A stretch of DNA of 64,000 nucleotides from an uncultured Sedimentitalea sp. (GTDB lineage: Bacteria > Pseudomonadota > Alphaproteobacteria > Rhodobacterales > Rhodobacteraceae): positions 124,001 to 188,000 of the forward strand of contig CANNGH010000003.1 of assembly GCA_947504115.1 (NCBI GenBank). The letters run 5' to 3'. This document shows positions 40,045 to 48,927 of this stretch, piece by piece; within the stretch, counting starts at the first letter, position 1, and each line of letters starts with the position of its first letter. A program made the position numbers and the translations under genes. The notes below the pieces were generated by a model. The model had not been told where the DNA came from. It did no database searches and saw nothing but the letters and a program-made list of their open reading frames with translations.

Positions 40045-40575
40045 ATGAGCGATCTCGTCTGCGTCGGCGCCATCGCGGGCGCATTCGGCGTGCGCGGCGA
40101 GGTGCGCCTGAAAAGCTTTTGCGCCACCCCCGAAGACATCGCCGCCTATTCCCCGTTGACGACCGAGGACAACGCGCGTCGGTTCGATGTCACCCTGACC
40201 GGTCACGCCTCCAACGCGCTGACCGCCGAATTGAGCGGCATCGCCACCAAGGAAGAGGCCGATGCCCTGCGCGGTGTGCGCCTGTTCGTCCCGCGCGAGC
40301 GGATGCCGTCGCTGCCCGACGACGAATATTATCACGCCGACCTGATCGGGCTGGCCGTGCACGACACCGGTGGACGGCTTTTGGGCCATGTCAGAACGGT
40401 GCTGAACCACGGCGCCGGCGATCTGCTGGAAATCCACGGCCCCGGCCTGCGCGATACGGTGCTTTTGCCCTTCACCCTTGCCGCGGTGCCGACGGTCGAT
40501 CTGGCCGCCGGCCGCATCGTCACCGACCCGCCCGACGGGCTGTTTCCCGAACCCGGCGACGCTGCGGGCACATGA
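40045..40575 (+). CDS. rimM: ribosome maturation factor RimM
   Basis: [38 protein letters not shown]...[14 protein letters not shown]. Confidence 0.95.
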   Translation: MSDLVCVGAIAGAFGVRGEVRLKSFCATPEDIAAYSPLTTEDNARRFDVTLTGHASNALTAELSGIATKEEADALRGVRLFVPRERMPSLPDDEYYHADLIGLAVHDTGGRLLGHVRTVLNHGAGDLLEIHGPGLRDTVLLPFTLAAVPTVDLAAGRIVTDPPDGLFPEPGDAAGT

Positions 40576-41300
40576 CCGAGGGAAACACCGCCTGGACCGC
40601 GCGCGTCATCACCCTGTTTCCGTCTGCCTTTCCCGGTGTCCTTGGCGAAAGCCTGACCGGCAAGGCGCTGACAGACGGGCTGTGGCGGCTCGAAACCATC
40701 GACCTGCGCGATTTCGGCATCGGGCGGCATCGCAATGTCGACGATACGCCCGCCGGCGGCGGCGCGGGCATGGTATTGCGCGCCGATGTGCTGGGCCCGG
40801 CGATCGAGACGGCGCAGACCGGCGCAGCGGGCGCACCGCTCATCTATCTCAGCCCGCGCGGACGCCCGATGGATCAGGCGCTGATGCGCGACCTGGCGGC
40901 CGGACCCGGCGTCACCCTCATCTGCGGCCGGTTCGAGGGCGTGGACGAACGCGTGCTGCAACATTACGGCGTGCAGGAAATCTCGCTGGGCGATTTCGTC
41001 CTGACAGGCGGCGAAATCGCCGCGCAGGCGCTGATCGACGCGAGCGTGCGGCTGCTGCCCGACGTGCTGGGCAATGCGCAATCGGCGCTCGACGAAAGCT
41101 TCTCCGCCGATCTTCTGGAACACCCGCACTATACCCGCCCCGCCGAATGGCAGGGCCGTCCGATTCCCGAGGTTCTGATGTCGGGGCATCACGGCCGCAT
41201 CGCCGAGTGGCGGCAGCAACAGGCCGAGGCGATCACCCGCGCCCGCCGCCCCGATCTGTGGGCGCGCCATATTGCGCGCAACGCCCCCGATAAGGCTTGA
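40572..41300 (+). CDS. trmD: tRNA (guanine37-N1)-methyltransferase
   Basis: [27 protein letters not shown]...[42 protein letters not shown]. Confidence 0.97.
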   Translation: MTEGNTAWTARVITLFPSAFPGVLGESLTGKALTDGLWRLETIDLRDFGIGRHRNVDDTPAGGGAGMVLRADVLGPAIETAQTGAAGAPLIYLSPRGRPMDQALMRDLAAGPGVTLICGRFEGVDERVLQHYGVQEISLGDFVLTGGEIAAQALIDASVRLLPDVLGNAQSALDESFSADLLEHPHYTRPAEWQGRPIPEVLMSGHHGRIAEWRQQQAEAITRARRPDLWARHIARNAPDKA

Positions 41301-41550
41301 TCCGCCGCGCCCTTTGCCCTAAGGCACGCCTGCCCGGACTCGCATTTGCGGTTGCGGGCCGTTCGGTCTTGGCAGGACATGGGTGATCGGGCCTTCTTCG
41401 GTCCAGACGCACCTTGGCCCGGACCGCCGCACAAGGAATGACGACCCGATCTCAGGCGGGCTGGCGGATGCCGGAACCCGATGAAGACCAGGAGCTCTCG
41501 GTCGCGCAAATCTTCGTGGAACAACCACGAGCCATGTCAGGAGTAACGCG
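41301..41550 (+). promoter_or_regulatory. candidate structured leader of rplS
   Basis: About 250-nt gap inside an otherwise tight operon. Contains TCGTGG-AACAA-CCACGA (41514-41530) and alternative pairings of GATCGGGCC (41385-41393) with GGCCCG (41416-41421) or CCCGATC (41445-41451). Confidence 0.4.
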
Positions 41551-41934
41551 ATGGACCTGATCGCACAGATCGAGGCGGAACAGATCGCCGAACTGGGGCA
41601 GAACATCCCCGATTTCAAGGCCGGCGACACGATCCGCGTCGGCTACAAGGTGACCGAGGGCACGCGCACGCGTGTGCAGAACTACGAAGGCGTCTGCATC
41701 AGCCGCAAGCACGGCGACGGCATCGCCGGCACCTTCACCGTACGCAAGATTTCCTTCGGCGAAGGCGTCGAGCGGATCTTTCCGCTGCATTCGACCAATC
41801 TGGACAGCATCACCGTGGTGCGTCGCGGCCGTGTGCGCCGCTCCAAGCTGTATTATCTGCGCTCGCGCCGGGGCAAATCGGCCCGGATCGCGGAAGATTC
41901 GAACTACAAGCCGCTTTCGGGCGCAAAGGCGTAA
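41551..41934 (+). CDS. rplS: 50S ribosomal protein L19
   Basis: [55 protein letters not shown]. Confidence 0.97.
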   Translation: MDLIAQIEAEQIAELGQNIPDFKAGDTIRVGYKVTEGTRTRVQNYEGVCISRKHGDGIAGTFTVRKISFGEGVERIFPLHSTNLDSITVVRRGRVRRSKLYYLRSRRGKSARIAEDSNYKPLSGAKA

Positions 41935-41945
41935 GGACCGGACCG

Positions 41946-42167
41946 ATGAAAAAAGACATCCATCCCGATTATCACCTCATCAACGTCAAGATGACCGACG
42001 GCACCGTGGTGCAGATGAAATCGACATGGGGCGCGGCGGACGAGCAGCTGTCGCTCGACGTCGATCCTTCGGTGCACCCGGCCTGGACCGGCGGCTCCAG
42101 CCGCCTGATGGATACCGGCGGCCGCGTATCCCGGTTCAAGAAGAAATACGAAGGTCTGGGGTTCTGA
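41946..42167 (+). CDS. rpmE: 50S ribosomal protein L31
   Basis: [50 protein letters not shown]...[14 protein letters not shown]. Confidence 0.95.
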   Translation: MKKDIHPDYHLINVKMTDGTVVQMKSTWGAADEQLSLDVDPSVHPAWTGGSSRLMDTGGRVSRFKKKYEGLGF

Positions 42168-42189
42168 ACCTTTCCCCACGGCCCTGCAG

Positions 42190-42223
42190 GACGCCGCCCT
42201 CGCTCGGGCGGCGTCTTTCGTTT
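42190..42223 (+). terminator. rho-independent terminator after rpmE
   Basis: GACGCCGCCC-TCGCTC-GGGCGGCGTC then TTTCGTTT. Confidence 0.88.
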
Positions 42224-42349
42224 CAGGGATGCACTTCGGCCACACGCAGAGGAAGAATCGCTCGCGTTCATTCTTTTCAAGCGCGAATCAGCCACATAGA
42301 CTGCGCATAACGGAAACCCGCGGCGGCACCGCGGGCAAGAGGGAACGCA

Positions 42350-43159
42350 ATGGCGCATATCATCGTCGTCGGCAACGAAAAGGGCGGCGCGGGCAAATCG
42401 ACCGTGTCCATGCATCTGGCCAGTGCGCTGGCGCGTCTGGGTCACAAGGTCGGCGCGCTGGATCTGGACCTGCGCCAGCGTTCGCTGGGCCGCTATATCG
42501 AAAACCGCCGCGCTTTTGACGCCAAGGCCGGGCTTGGCCTGCCCAGCCCCGCCTATCACGACCTGCCGGAAATCGACCCCGACAGCCTGCAAGCGGGCGA
42601 AAACATCTATGATCACCGCCTGTCCGCCGCCGTCGCCGCGCTGGAGCCGGACAGCGATTTCATCCTCATCGACTGTCCCGGCTCGCATACGCGACTCAGC
42701 CAGGTGGCGCATTCGCTGGCCGATACGCTGGTGACGCCGCTGAACGACAGTTTCGTCGATTTCGATCTTCTGGCGCATATCGACGGACAGGGCGAAAAGA
42801 TCCTCGGGCCGTCGGTCTATTCGGAAATGGTGTGGAACGCCCGCCAGTTGCGCGCGCAGGCCGGGCTGAAGCCCATCGACTGGATCGTGATCCGCAACCG
42901 GCTTGGCACGCAGCGCATGGTCAACAAGGAAAAGATGGAGCGCGCCATCGACAAGCTGGCCACCCGCATCGGCTTTCGCGTGGCACCCGGCTTTTCCGAA
43001 CGGGTCATCTTTCGCGAGTTGTTTCCGCGCGGCCTGACCCTGCTGGATCTCAAGGATATCGGCGTCAAGCAACTCAACATCTCGAACATCGCCGCACGTC
43101 AGGAATTGCGCGACATGATCAAGGCGCTGAAACTGCCGGGGGTCGAGCCGGAATTCTGA
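42350..43159 (+). CDS. mipZ: ParA-family division-plane positioning ATPase MipZ
   Basis: MAHIIVVGNEKGGAGKSTVSMHLASALARLGHKVGALDLDLRQRSLGRYIENR... deviant Walker A. Confidence 0.92.
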   Translation: MAHIIVVGNEKGGAGKSTVSMHLASALARLGHKVGALDLDLRQRSLGRYIENRRAFDAKAGLGLPSPAYHDLPEIDPDSLQAGENIYDHRLSAAVAALEPDSDFILIDCPGSHTRLSQVAHSLADTLVTPLNDSFVDFDLLAHIDGQGEKILGPSVYSEMVWNARQLRAQAGLKPIDWIVIRNRLGTQRMVNKEKMERAIDKLATRIGFRVAPGFSERVIFRELFPRGLTLLDLKDIGVKQLNISNIAARQELRDMIKALKLPGVEPEF

Positions 43160-43174
43160 CCCCGGCGCGCCCCA

Positions 43175-44497
43175 TCAGATGCCGAATCCGCCCCAGGGGA
43201 TGAACCGCACCGGATCGCCGCGCCGGACATGCAGTTCCCCGTCCGGCAATTCCACCAGCCCCTCGGCCCAGCTCAGCCCGCTGATCCGCCCCGACCCTTC
43301 CGAGGCGAACGGCTCGGCCTGCCCGTCCCGCATCCGCGCACGCAGATATTCGCGCCGTCCCGGCTTCTTGCGCTTCTCGAACGCGGCGGGAATGTCGAAC
43401 GCCTGTGGCTCGACCCAACCCATGCCCGCCAGCAGCGCCAAGGCCGGGCGCGCGAAGATCAGCGTGCAGACCATCGCCGCAACCGGGTTGCCGGGCAGCC
43501 CGAAAACCGGCTTGCCCTGCCAGAGCCCCAGCGCCAGCGGCCGCCCCGGTTTCACGGCGATACGCCATTGTTGCATCGCCCCCGCCTCGGTCAGCAGGGC
43601 GGAAACGTGATCCTCGTCCCCCGCCGACGCGCCGCCGCTGGTCAGGATCGCATCGACCTGCGCCGCGCCGTCGTCCAGGGCCGCGCGCAGGGCATCGCGA
43701 TCATCGCCGACCCGGCCCAGATCCACCGGCGCATGTCCCATCCGCTCCAGCAGCGCCAGCAGCATGGGCCGGTTGGCGTCGTAAATCTGCCCCGCGCCCG
43801 CGTCGCTGCCCGGCTCGGTCAATTCGTCTCCGGTCGAGAGCACCCCCACCCGCAAGACCGTGCGCACCGGCACCTCGCCGATTCCCACCGCCGCCAGCAG
43901 CGCCAGATCGGCGGGCGTGATCCGCCGCGCCGCGTGCAGCGCGACATCGCCCGCCACCACATCCTCGCCCGCGCGGCGGGCATTGGCGCGCTGCTTCAGA
44001 GGCCCGTGAAAGGCGATATGGCCCGCCTGCACGGTCACGTCCTCTTCCAGAACCACCGTGTCCACCCCCTCGGGCAATGCCGCGCCGGTCAGGATGCGCA
44101 GCGCATGGCCTTCGGGCACGGTGCCGGTGAAATCGCCCCCCGCCGCCGCGCGCCCGTCAAGCAGCGGCATGACCTGCGCGCCCTCGCCGGCAGGCCCGGC
44201 AAAGCCATACCCATCCACCGCCGCATTCGCGCGCGGCGGGTTGGACCGCGCGGCGATCACGTCCTCGGCCAGCACCCGGCCAAGGGCATCCGATAGCGGT
44301 ACGGTCTCGACCCCGCAAACCGGATGCAGCCGCTCGCGCAGCAATGCCAGCGCATCATCCACCGGAGTCCACTCCACCCCGGCAGGCAGGGCAAAACAAT
44401 CGTTGCGCAACGGCGGCGGGACCGGCATCGCGGCGGCGCGCGTCTCGTTCTTGTCATCGGGTGACATTGGACCTGTCTCCTCTGAAACCGGCTTCAC
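43175..44497 (-). CDS. moeA: molybdopterin molybdotransferase MoeA
   Basis: RSNPPRANAAVDGYGFAG...GVLSTGDELTEPG...YDANRPMLLALLERMG...TSGGASAGDEDHV...GLPGNPVAAMV; start possibly MSPDDK at 44467. Confidence 0.93.
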   Translation of the reverse strand: MKPVSEETGPMSPDDKNETRAAAMPVPPPLRNDCFALPAGVEWTPVDDALALLRERLHPVCGVETVPLSDALGRVLAEDVIAARSNPPRANAAVDGYGFAGPAGEGAQVMPLLDGRAAAGGDFTGTVPEGHALRILTGAALPEGVDTVVLEEDVTVQAGHIAFHGPLKQRANARRAGEDVVAGDVALHAARRITPADLALLAAVGIGEVPVRTVLRVGVLSTGDELTEPGSDAGAGQIYDANRPMLLALLERMGHAPVDLGRVGDDRDALRAALDDGAAQVDAILTSGGASAGDEDHVSALLTEAGAMQQWRIAVKPGRPLALGLWQGKPVFGLPGNPVAAMVCTLIFARPALALLAGMGWVEPQAFDIPAAFEKRKKPGRREYLRARMRDGQAEPFASEGSGRISGLSWAEGLVELPDGELHVRRGDPVRFIPWGGFGI

Positions 44498-44985
44498 AAC
44501 CCTACCTCCCGCAGGATGAAATCGGCGATCGCCCGCGTGTCGTCCAGATCGAAAACCGGGCGGTCCAGATCAAGCGGCGTGTCGCTTGCCAGCGCGCGCA
44601 CCGTTTCGTCCTCCGGCGCGATCAGGGGATGGCCGTTGACGGCGCGATACGCCTCGATCTTGGGATGGGCGTCGCGCTTGTAGCCCTCGATCAGCACCAG
44701 ATCGCAGGGTGACAGCCGCTCCAGCAGTTCGGTCAGCGTCAATTCGGGCGCGCCGCGCAATTCGTGCATCAGCGCGAAACGCCGCCCCGAGGCCAGCATC
44801 ACCTCGCGCGCGCCGGCCATGCGGTGACGATGGCTGTCCGTGCCCTCGTGATCCACGTCGAATCCGTCATGAGCATGCTTGACGGTGGACACGGTGAAAC
44901 CGCGCGCGGTGATCTCGGTCACCAGACGTTCGACCAGCCCGGTCTTTCCCGCGTTCTTCCAGCCGGTAACGCCGTAAACCCTCAT
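44494..44985 (-). CDS. mobB: molybdopterin-guanine dinucleotide biosynthesis protein B
   Basis: MRVYGVTGWKNAGKTGLVERLVTEITARGFTVSTVKHAHDGFDVDHEGTDSHRHRMAGA. Confidence 0.93.
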   Translation of the reverse strand: MRVYGVTGWKNAGKTGLVERLVTEITARGFTVSTVKHAHDGFDVDHEGTDSHRHRMAGAREVMLASGRRFALMHELRGAPELTLTELLERLSPCDLVLIEGYKRDAHPKIEAYRAVNGHPLIAPEDETVRALASDTPLDLDRPVFDLDDTRAIADFILREVGL

Positions 44986-45602
44986 GGCTTTCCCTCCAGC
45001 AATGCCTCGGCGCGGGCCAGATCCTCGGGTGTGTTGACGTTGAAGAACGGATCGAACCCGTCCACCGGAAACTCCGCCAGCCGCCCGCCATGGCGGTCGG
45101 TCCACATCACCACCTTGCGCAAGCCCTCGCCCAGCGACGCGCGCAGATCGTCGCGCAGCGCCACCGGCCAGAGGCCGAAGGTCGGATGCCGCGCCTGCCC
45201 GCGCTCGGGGTCGGGCGTGGCGGCCAATACCAGCGGATATTCCATGCCCTCGCCTGCCATTTGCAGGCGCGGGACCAGATCGCAGGGAAAGAACGGCGTG
45301 TCGGCGGCGGCGGTCACGATGCTTTCGGCGCCCTGTTCGGCGGCCCAGTCCAGCCCGGCCAGAACCCCGGCCAACGGTCCGGGGAACCCCGCGATACTGT
45401 CGGCCAGAACCGGCAGGCCGAGATCGGCGAAACGCGCCGAGTCGCCATTGGCGTTCAGCGCCAGCCCCGCGACCTGCGGCGACAACCGGTCGATCACGTG
45501 GCCCAGCAAGGTGCGGCCGCCAAGGCGCAACAGCCCCTTGTCGCCGCCGCCCATGCGCCGCGCCTGACCGCCCGCCAGAATGACGCCAAGCGGCGCCCTC
45601 AT
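44982..45602 (-). CDS. mobA: molybdenum cofactor guanylyltransferase MobA
   Basis: GVILAGGQARRMGGGDKGLLRLGGRTLLGHVIDRL...FNVNTPEDLARAEALL. Confidence 0.95.
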   Translation of the reverse strand: MRAPLGVILAGGQARRMGGGDKGLLRLGGRTLLGHVIDRLSPQVAGLALNANGDSARFADLGLPVLADSIAGFPGPLAGVLAGLDWAAEQGAESIVTAAADTPFFPCDLVPRLQMAGEGMEYPLVLAATPDPERGQARHPTFGLWPVALRDDLRASLGEGLRKVVMWTDRHGGRLAEFPVDGFDPFFNVNTPEDLARAEALLEGKP

Positions 45603-45631
45603 ATCGTCACCCGCATCGAAATCCCCTGCAT

Positions 45632-46558
45632 CTAGCCTTCCGCGCTCTTGCGGCGATGTTTGCGCGGCTCGTCGGGAATGCTGTCGGGATCGGTGTCCCG
45701 GATCAACCGATCCTCGCCGCTCAGGCAGGTGAATCGCTGCCCGCGCATCCGCCCGATCAGGGTCAGCCCGACCTCGCGCGCGATCTCGACGCCCCAGGCG
45801 GTAAAGCCCGAGCGCGACGCCAGCACCGGGATGCCCATCATCGCCGTCTTGATCACCATTTCCGAGGTCAGCCGCCCGGTCGTGTAAAGGATCTTGTCAT
45901 CCGGGCCCACGTCGTTGCGCAGCATCCAGCCGGCGATCTTGTCCACCGCGTTGTGGCGCCCGACATCCTCCATATAGACCAGCGGGCGGTTCTCGCGGCA
46001 CAGCACGGTGCCATGGATCGCCCCCGCCGCAAGATACAGCGACGGCGTGCGGTTGATCTGCGCCGCCAGATCATACAGCCACGAGGTGCGCAACTCGGCC
46101 TCGGGCAGGCGCAGCCCCTCCAGCCCCTCCATCATGTCGCCGAACACGGTGCCCACGGCACAGCCGCTGGTGCGGGTCTTTTTCTTCAGCTTGTCCTCGT
46201 AGCTGGTTTCGCGGTCCGTGCGCACCACGACGACTTCCAGATCCTCGTCGTAATCGACGCCGGTGATGGTGTCGTCGGCGCGCAGCATGCCCTGGTTCAG
46301 CAGGAACCCCAGCGCCAGATATTCGGGATAATCCCCGATGGTCATGGCCGTCACGATCTCCTGCGCGTTCAGAAAGATCGTCAGCGGCCGTTCCTCGACC
46401 ACCGAGATCATCGTGCGCGCGCCGGTCTGGTCCACCCCTTCGACCTTGCGCGTCAGGCGCGGCGCTTCGGGATCGGGGGCGATCACATAACCGCCGGTTT
46501 GGTCAGATGTGGCCAATTGCAACCTCGTTTGATGCGCGATACGTCCAGTTGCACACAT
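45632..46558 (-). CDS. fdhD: formate dehydrogenase accessory sulfurtransferase FdhD
   Basis: RTSGCAVGTVFGDM...CRENRPLVYMEDVGRHNAVDKIAGWML...YTTGRLTSEMVIKTAMMGIPVLASRSGFTAWGVEIA; start uncertain (TTG at 46516 has a GAGG SD). Confidence 0.93.
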   Translation of the reverse strand: MCATGRIAHQTRLQLATSDQTGGYVIAPDPEAPRLTRKVEGVDQTGARTMISVVEERPLTIFLNAQEIVTAMTIGDYPEYLALGFLLNQGMLRADDTITGVDYDEDLEVVVVRTDRETSYEDKLKKKTRTSGCAVGTVFGDMMEGLEGLRLPEAELRTSWLYDLAAQINRTPSLYLAAGAIHGTVLCRENRPLVYMEDVGRHNAVDKIAGWMLRNDVGPDDKILYTTGRLTSEMVIKTAMMGIPVLASRSGFTAWGVEIAREVGLTLIGRMRGQRFTCLSGEDRLIRDTDPDSIPDEPRKHRRKSAEG

Positions 46559-46572
46559 CCTAGGGGCAACGC

Positions 46573-47289
46573 ATGGCATCCACCACCGTGAATTCCTATT
46601 TCTGGGCGGGTCTGCGCGCGGGCGCGCCCTTTGTCATCGTGGTCGCGCCGTTCGGGATGCTGTTCGGCGTTCTGGCGACCGAGGCCGGGCTGAACGTGAT
46701 CGAAACCATGACATTCGCGGTGACGGTATTCGCGGGCGCGTCGCAATTCGCCGCGCTGCAACTGATGCAGGAAAACGCGCCGACCATCGTGGTTCTGGCC
46801 TCGTCGCTGGCGGTCAATCTGCGCATGGCGATGTATTCGGCCTCGTTGACGCCCTATATGGGCAAGGCGCCGCTGTGGCAGCGCGCATTGGCGGCGTTCT
46901 TCATGGTCGATCAGTCCTATGCCGTGTCCTACGCCCGGTTCGAGACCGACCCCGACATGACCATCCCCGACCGCATGGCCTATTACAGCGGCACTTGCGC
47001 GTTGATCGCGCCGGTCTGGGCGATTGCGACGCTGGTGGGGGCGCTGATGGGGGCGCGCATTCCCGACAGCCTCGCGCTGGATTTCGCATTGCCGATCACC
47101 TTTCTGGCGATGATCGCGCCGATGCTGCGCACGCCCGCGCATGTGGCCGCCGCGCTGGTCGCGGTTGTCGCGTCGATCCCGGCCTCGCTGCTGCCCTATA
47201 ACCTGGGCCTGCTGGTCGCTGGCGGGGCCGGAATGGTGGTGGGGGCGCGCACCGAGCAATTGCTGGAAAACCGCAAGGAACGGACATGA
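46573..47289 (+). CDS. AzlC family branched-chain amino acid exporter permease
   Basis: FGMLFGVLATEAGLNVIETMTFAVTVFAGASQFAALQLMQENAPTIVVLASSLAVNLRMAMYSASLTPYM. Confidence 0.93.
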   Translation: MASTTVNSYFWAGLRAGAPFVIVVAPFGMLFGVLATEAGLNVIETMTFAVTVFAGASQFAALQLMQENAPTIVVLASSLAVNLRMAMYSASLTPYMGKAPLWQRALAAFFMVDQSYAVSYARFETDPDMTIPDRMAYYSGTCALIAPVWAIATLVGALMGARIPDSLALDFALPITFLAMIAPMLRTPAHVAAALVAVVASIPASLLPYNLGLLVAGGAGMVVGARTEQLLENRKERT

Positions 47290-47630
47290 GCGGCGCGGCG
47301 AACGCGCCCGACCAGATCACGCTGTGGATCGTGATCGTCGGGCTGGCGATCGGCAGCTTCCTTCTGCGATTCGTGTTTCTGGGGATGGTGGGCAGCCGAC
47401 CGATGCCGCCCTGGGTGCTGCGGCACCTGCGTTACACGGCGGTGGCGATCCTGCCGGCGCTGGTGACCCCTTTGGTGATCTGGCCCGCCGCGGCCGGCGG
47501 CGCGGCGGACGTGCCGCGCATGGCCGCAGCCGTTGCCACGGTGACAGCCGGATTGCTGACGCGCAACGTGCTTGCCGCGATCCTGGCGGGCGTCGTCACG
47601 CTTTACGGATTGCTCTATCTACTCGGCTGA
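47286..47630 (+). CDS. AzlD family protein
   Basis: Small multi-TM protein overlapping azlC by 4 nt; MPPWVLRHLRYTAVAILPALVTPL...LLTRNVLAAILAGV. Confidence 0.92.
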   Translation: MSGAANAPDQITLWIVIVGLAIGSFLLRFVFLGMVGSRPMPPWVLRHLRYTAVAILPALVTPLVIWPAAAGGAADVPRMAAAVATVTAGLLTRNVLAAILAGVVTLYGLLYLLG

Positions 47631-48248
47631 CGCGGGCGCATCCCGCAGGGCAAGATTTGCCGCCTCCATGCTTTTCTGCAGGTCGGCGTCGCCAGCCTCG
47701 TAGTATTTTTCCGAGGTCACGCCCGGCAGCGCCGCAACCTGATCGCTGAGATTGGTGGGATACATCGTCGAGCGGATCGCGCCCTCCAGCCCCGGCACCC
47801 GGCTGAGCACCTTCGACGTCGCAGCAGCGCAGAACGCGCCGGGCACCGGCCCGTAATTCACCGCCATCTGATAGGCGGCCTGCGCCTGTTGCGGCGTCAC
47901 CTCGATGGTCTGGCTGACCACATGATAGGTGCTGCGCGCATGGCTCGAGCGATAGGCCTGCTCGATGCGCGGGGTTATCCCGAACAGGACGTCGTCGCGC
48001 TGCGGCACCAGATCCGAGTGGAACGAGCCGGCGGGATCGAAGATCACCCGCTCGGACGCGTTGATCAGCAGCGCGGAATGCCCGCCCTTGCCGGTGCGAT
48101 TGTTGACCATCGTGTAAAGCGTCAGCGACGCCGGACCCGGATCGCGATAGGACACCGACGCAAGGGTTGCATCATCGGCATAGGGCGCACGCGTCGCACA
48201 CCCGGCCACGGCCAACAGAAGCGCCCCGAGGCACAGCAGACGACGCAT
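47619..48248 (-). CDS. lipoprotein, possible permuted NlpC/P60-like fold
   Basis: MRRLLCLGALLLAVAGCATRAPYADD lipobox; GHSALLIN early and AFCAAATSK later (His-before-Cys order). Confidence 0.6.
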   Translation of the reverse strand: MRRLLCLGALLLAVAGCATRAPYADDATLASVSYRDPGPASLTLYTMVNNRTGKGGHSALLINASERVIFDPAGSFHSDLVPQRDDVLFGITPRIEQAYRSSHARSTYHVVSQTIEVTPQQAQAAYQMAVNYGPVPGAFCAAATSKVLSRVPGLEGAIRSTMYPTNLSDQVAALPGVTSEKYYEAGDADLQKSMEAANLALRDAPASAE

Positions 48249-48263
48249 TTTGAATTCCTGCGA

Positions 48264-48395
48264 TCAGGTGGCGAAAAGCGCCAGGAAAATGACAAGCACC
48301 AGCGATGCGATGATCGTCTTCACGATCAGGCTTATGAACCCGTCATATGTCTTTTCCTGTTCGTCGATATCCATGTCGCCGTGTTGCTCAACCAT
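48264..48395 (-). CDS. aa3-type cytochrome c oxidase subunit IV-like small membrane protein
   Basis: MVEQHGDMDIDEQEKTYDGFISLIVKTIIASLVLVIFLALFAT. Confidence 0.78.
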   Translation of the reverse strand: MVEQHGDMDIDEQEKTYDGFISLIVKTIIASLVLVIFLALFAT

Positions 48396-48479
48396 GTCGC
48401 GTGTTCCCGTTCTCACTTGTCCATCGCTGAATAGCCCATCCGCCAATCCCTGTCACCCCGGCAAAAACGGCCCTCCGGT

Positions 48480-48926
48480 TCATTCCAGATCGGCGGCTAG
48501 TCGAAAGCCGATGCGATAGGCCGGTTCGTCGGCATCGGGCTTGGGCATCGCGCGCAGCAGCACGTTCAACTGGGTGACATGCTGGATCAGCTGGTTGCGG
48601 GTTCCGCCCGCATCGCGGCCATAGAAGGTGACGATATCGGGATCGAAATAGCCCATCCCCTCGATCCGCAACACGCCCGTGTTGCCGCCGGTAAAGCCCA
48701 TGGCGACCTCGTGTTCGCTGTCAAGCTGCTCCTCGAAGTTGCGGATGTAGAGAATCAGCCGCTCATAGGCCCATTGCGCCGCGCTCTTGTCCTTGCAGGG
48801 GCGCTTCATCCTGTCGGGTACGCAATCGGTGCGGGGCGCGTCCCTGGGATCGGCATGAACCTCGTGCATGCGCGGCAGAATCGCGTTCTCGGCGGCTTCG
48901 GCCGATGTGTCTATGCCCTCGCCCAT
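48480..48926 (-). CDS. conserved hypothetical protein (possibly DUF6173)
   Basis: MGEGIDTSAEAAENAILPRM...SAAQWAYERLILYIRNFEEQLDSEHEVAMGFTGGNTGVLRIEGMGYFDPDIVTFYGRD. Confidence 0.65.
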   Translation of the reverse strand: MGEGIDTSAEAAENAILPRMHEVHADPRDAPRTDCVPDRMKRPCKDKSAAQWAYERLILYIRNFEEQLDSEHEVAMGFTGGNTGVLRIEGMGYFDPDIVTFYGRDAGGTRNQLIQHVTQLNVLLRAMPKPDADEPAYRIGFRLAADLE

Positions 48927-48927
48927 G

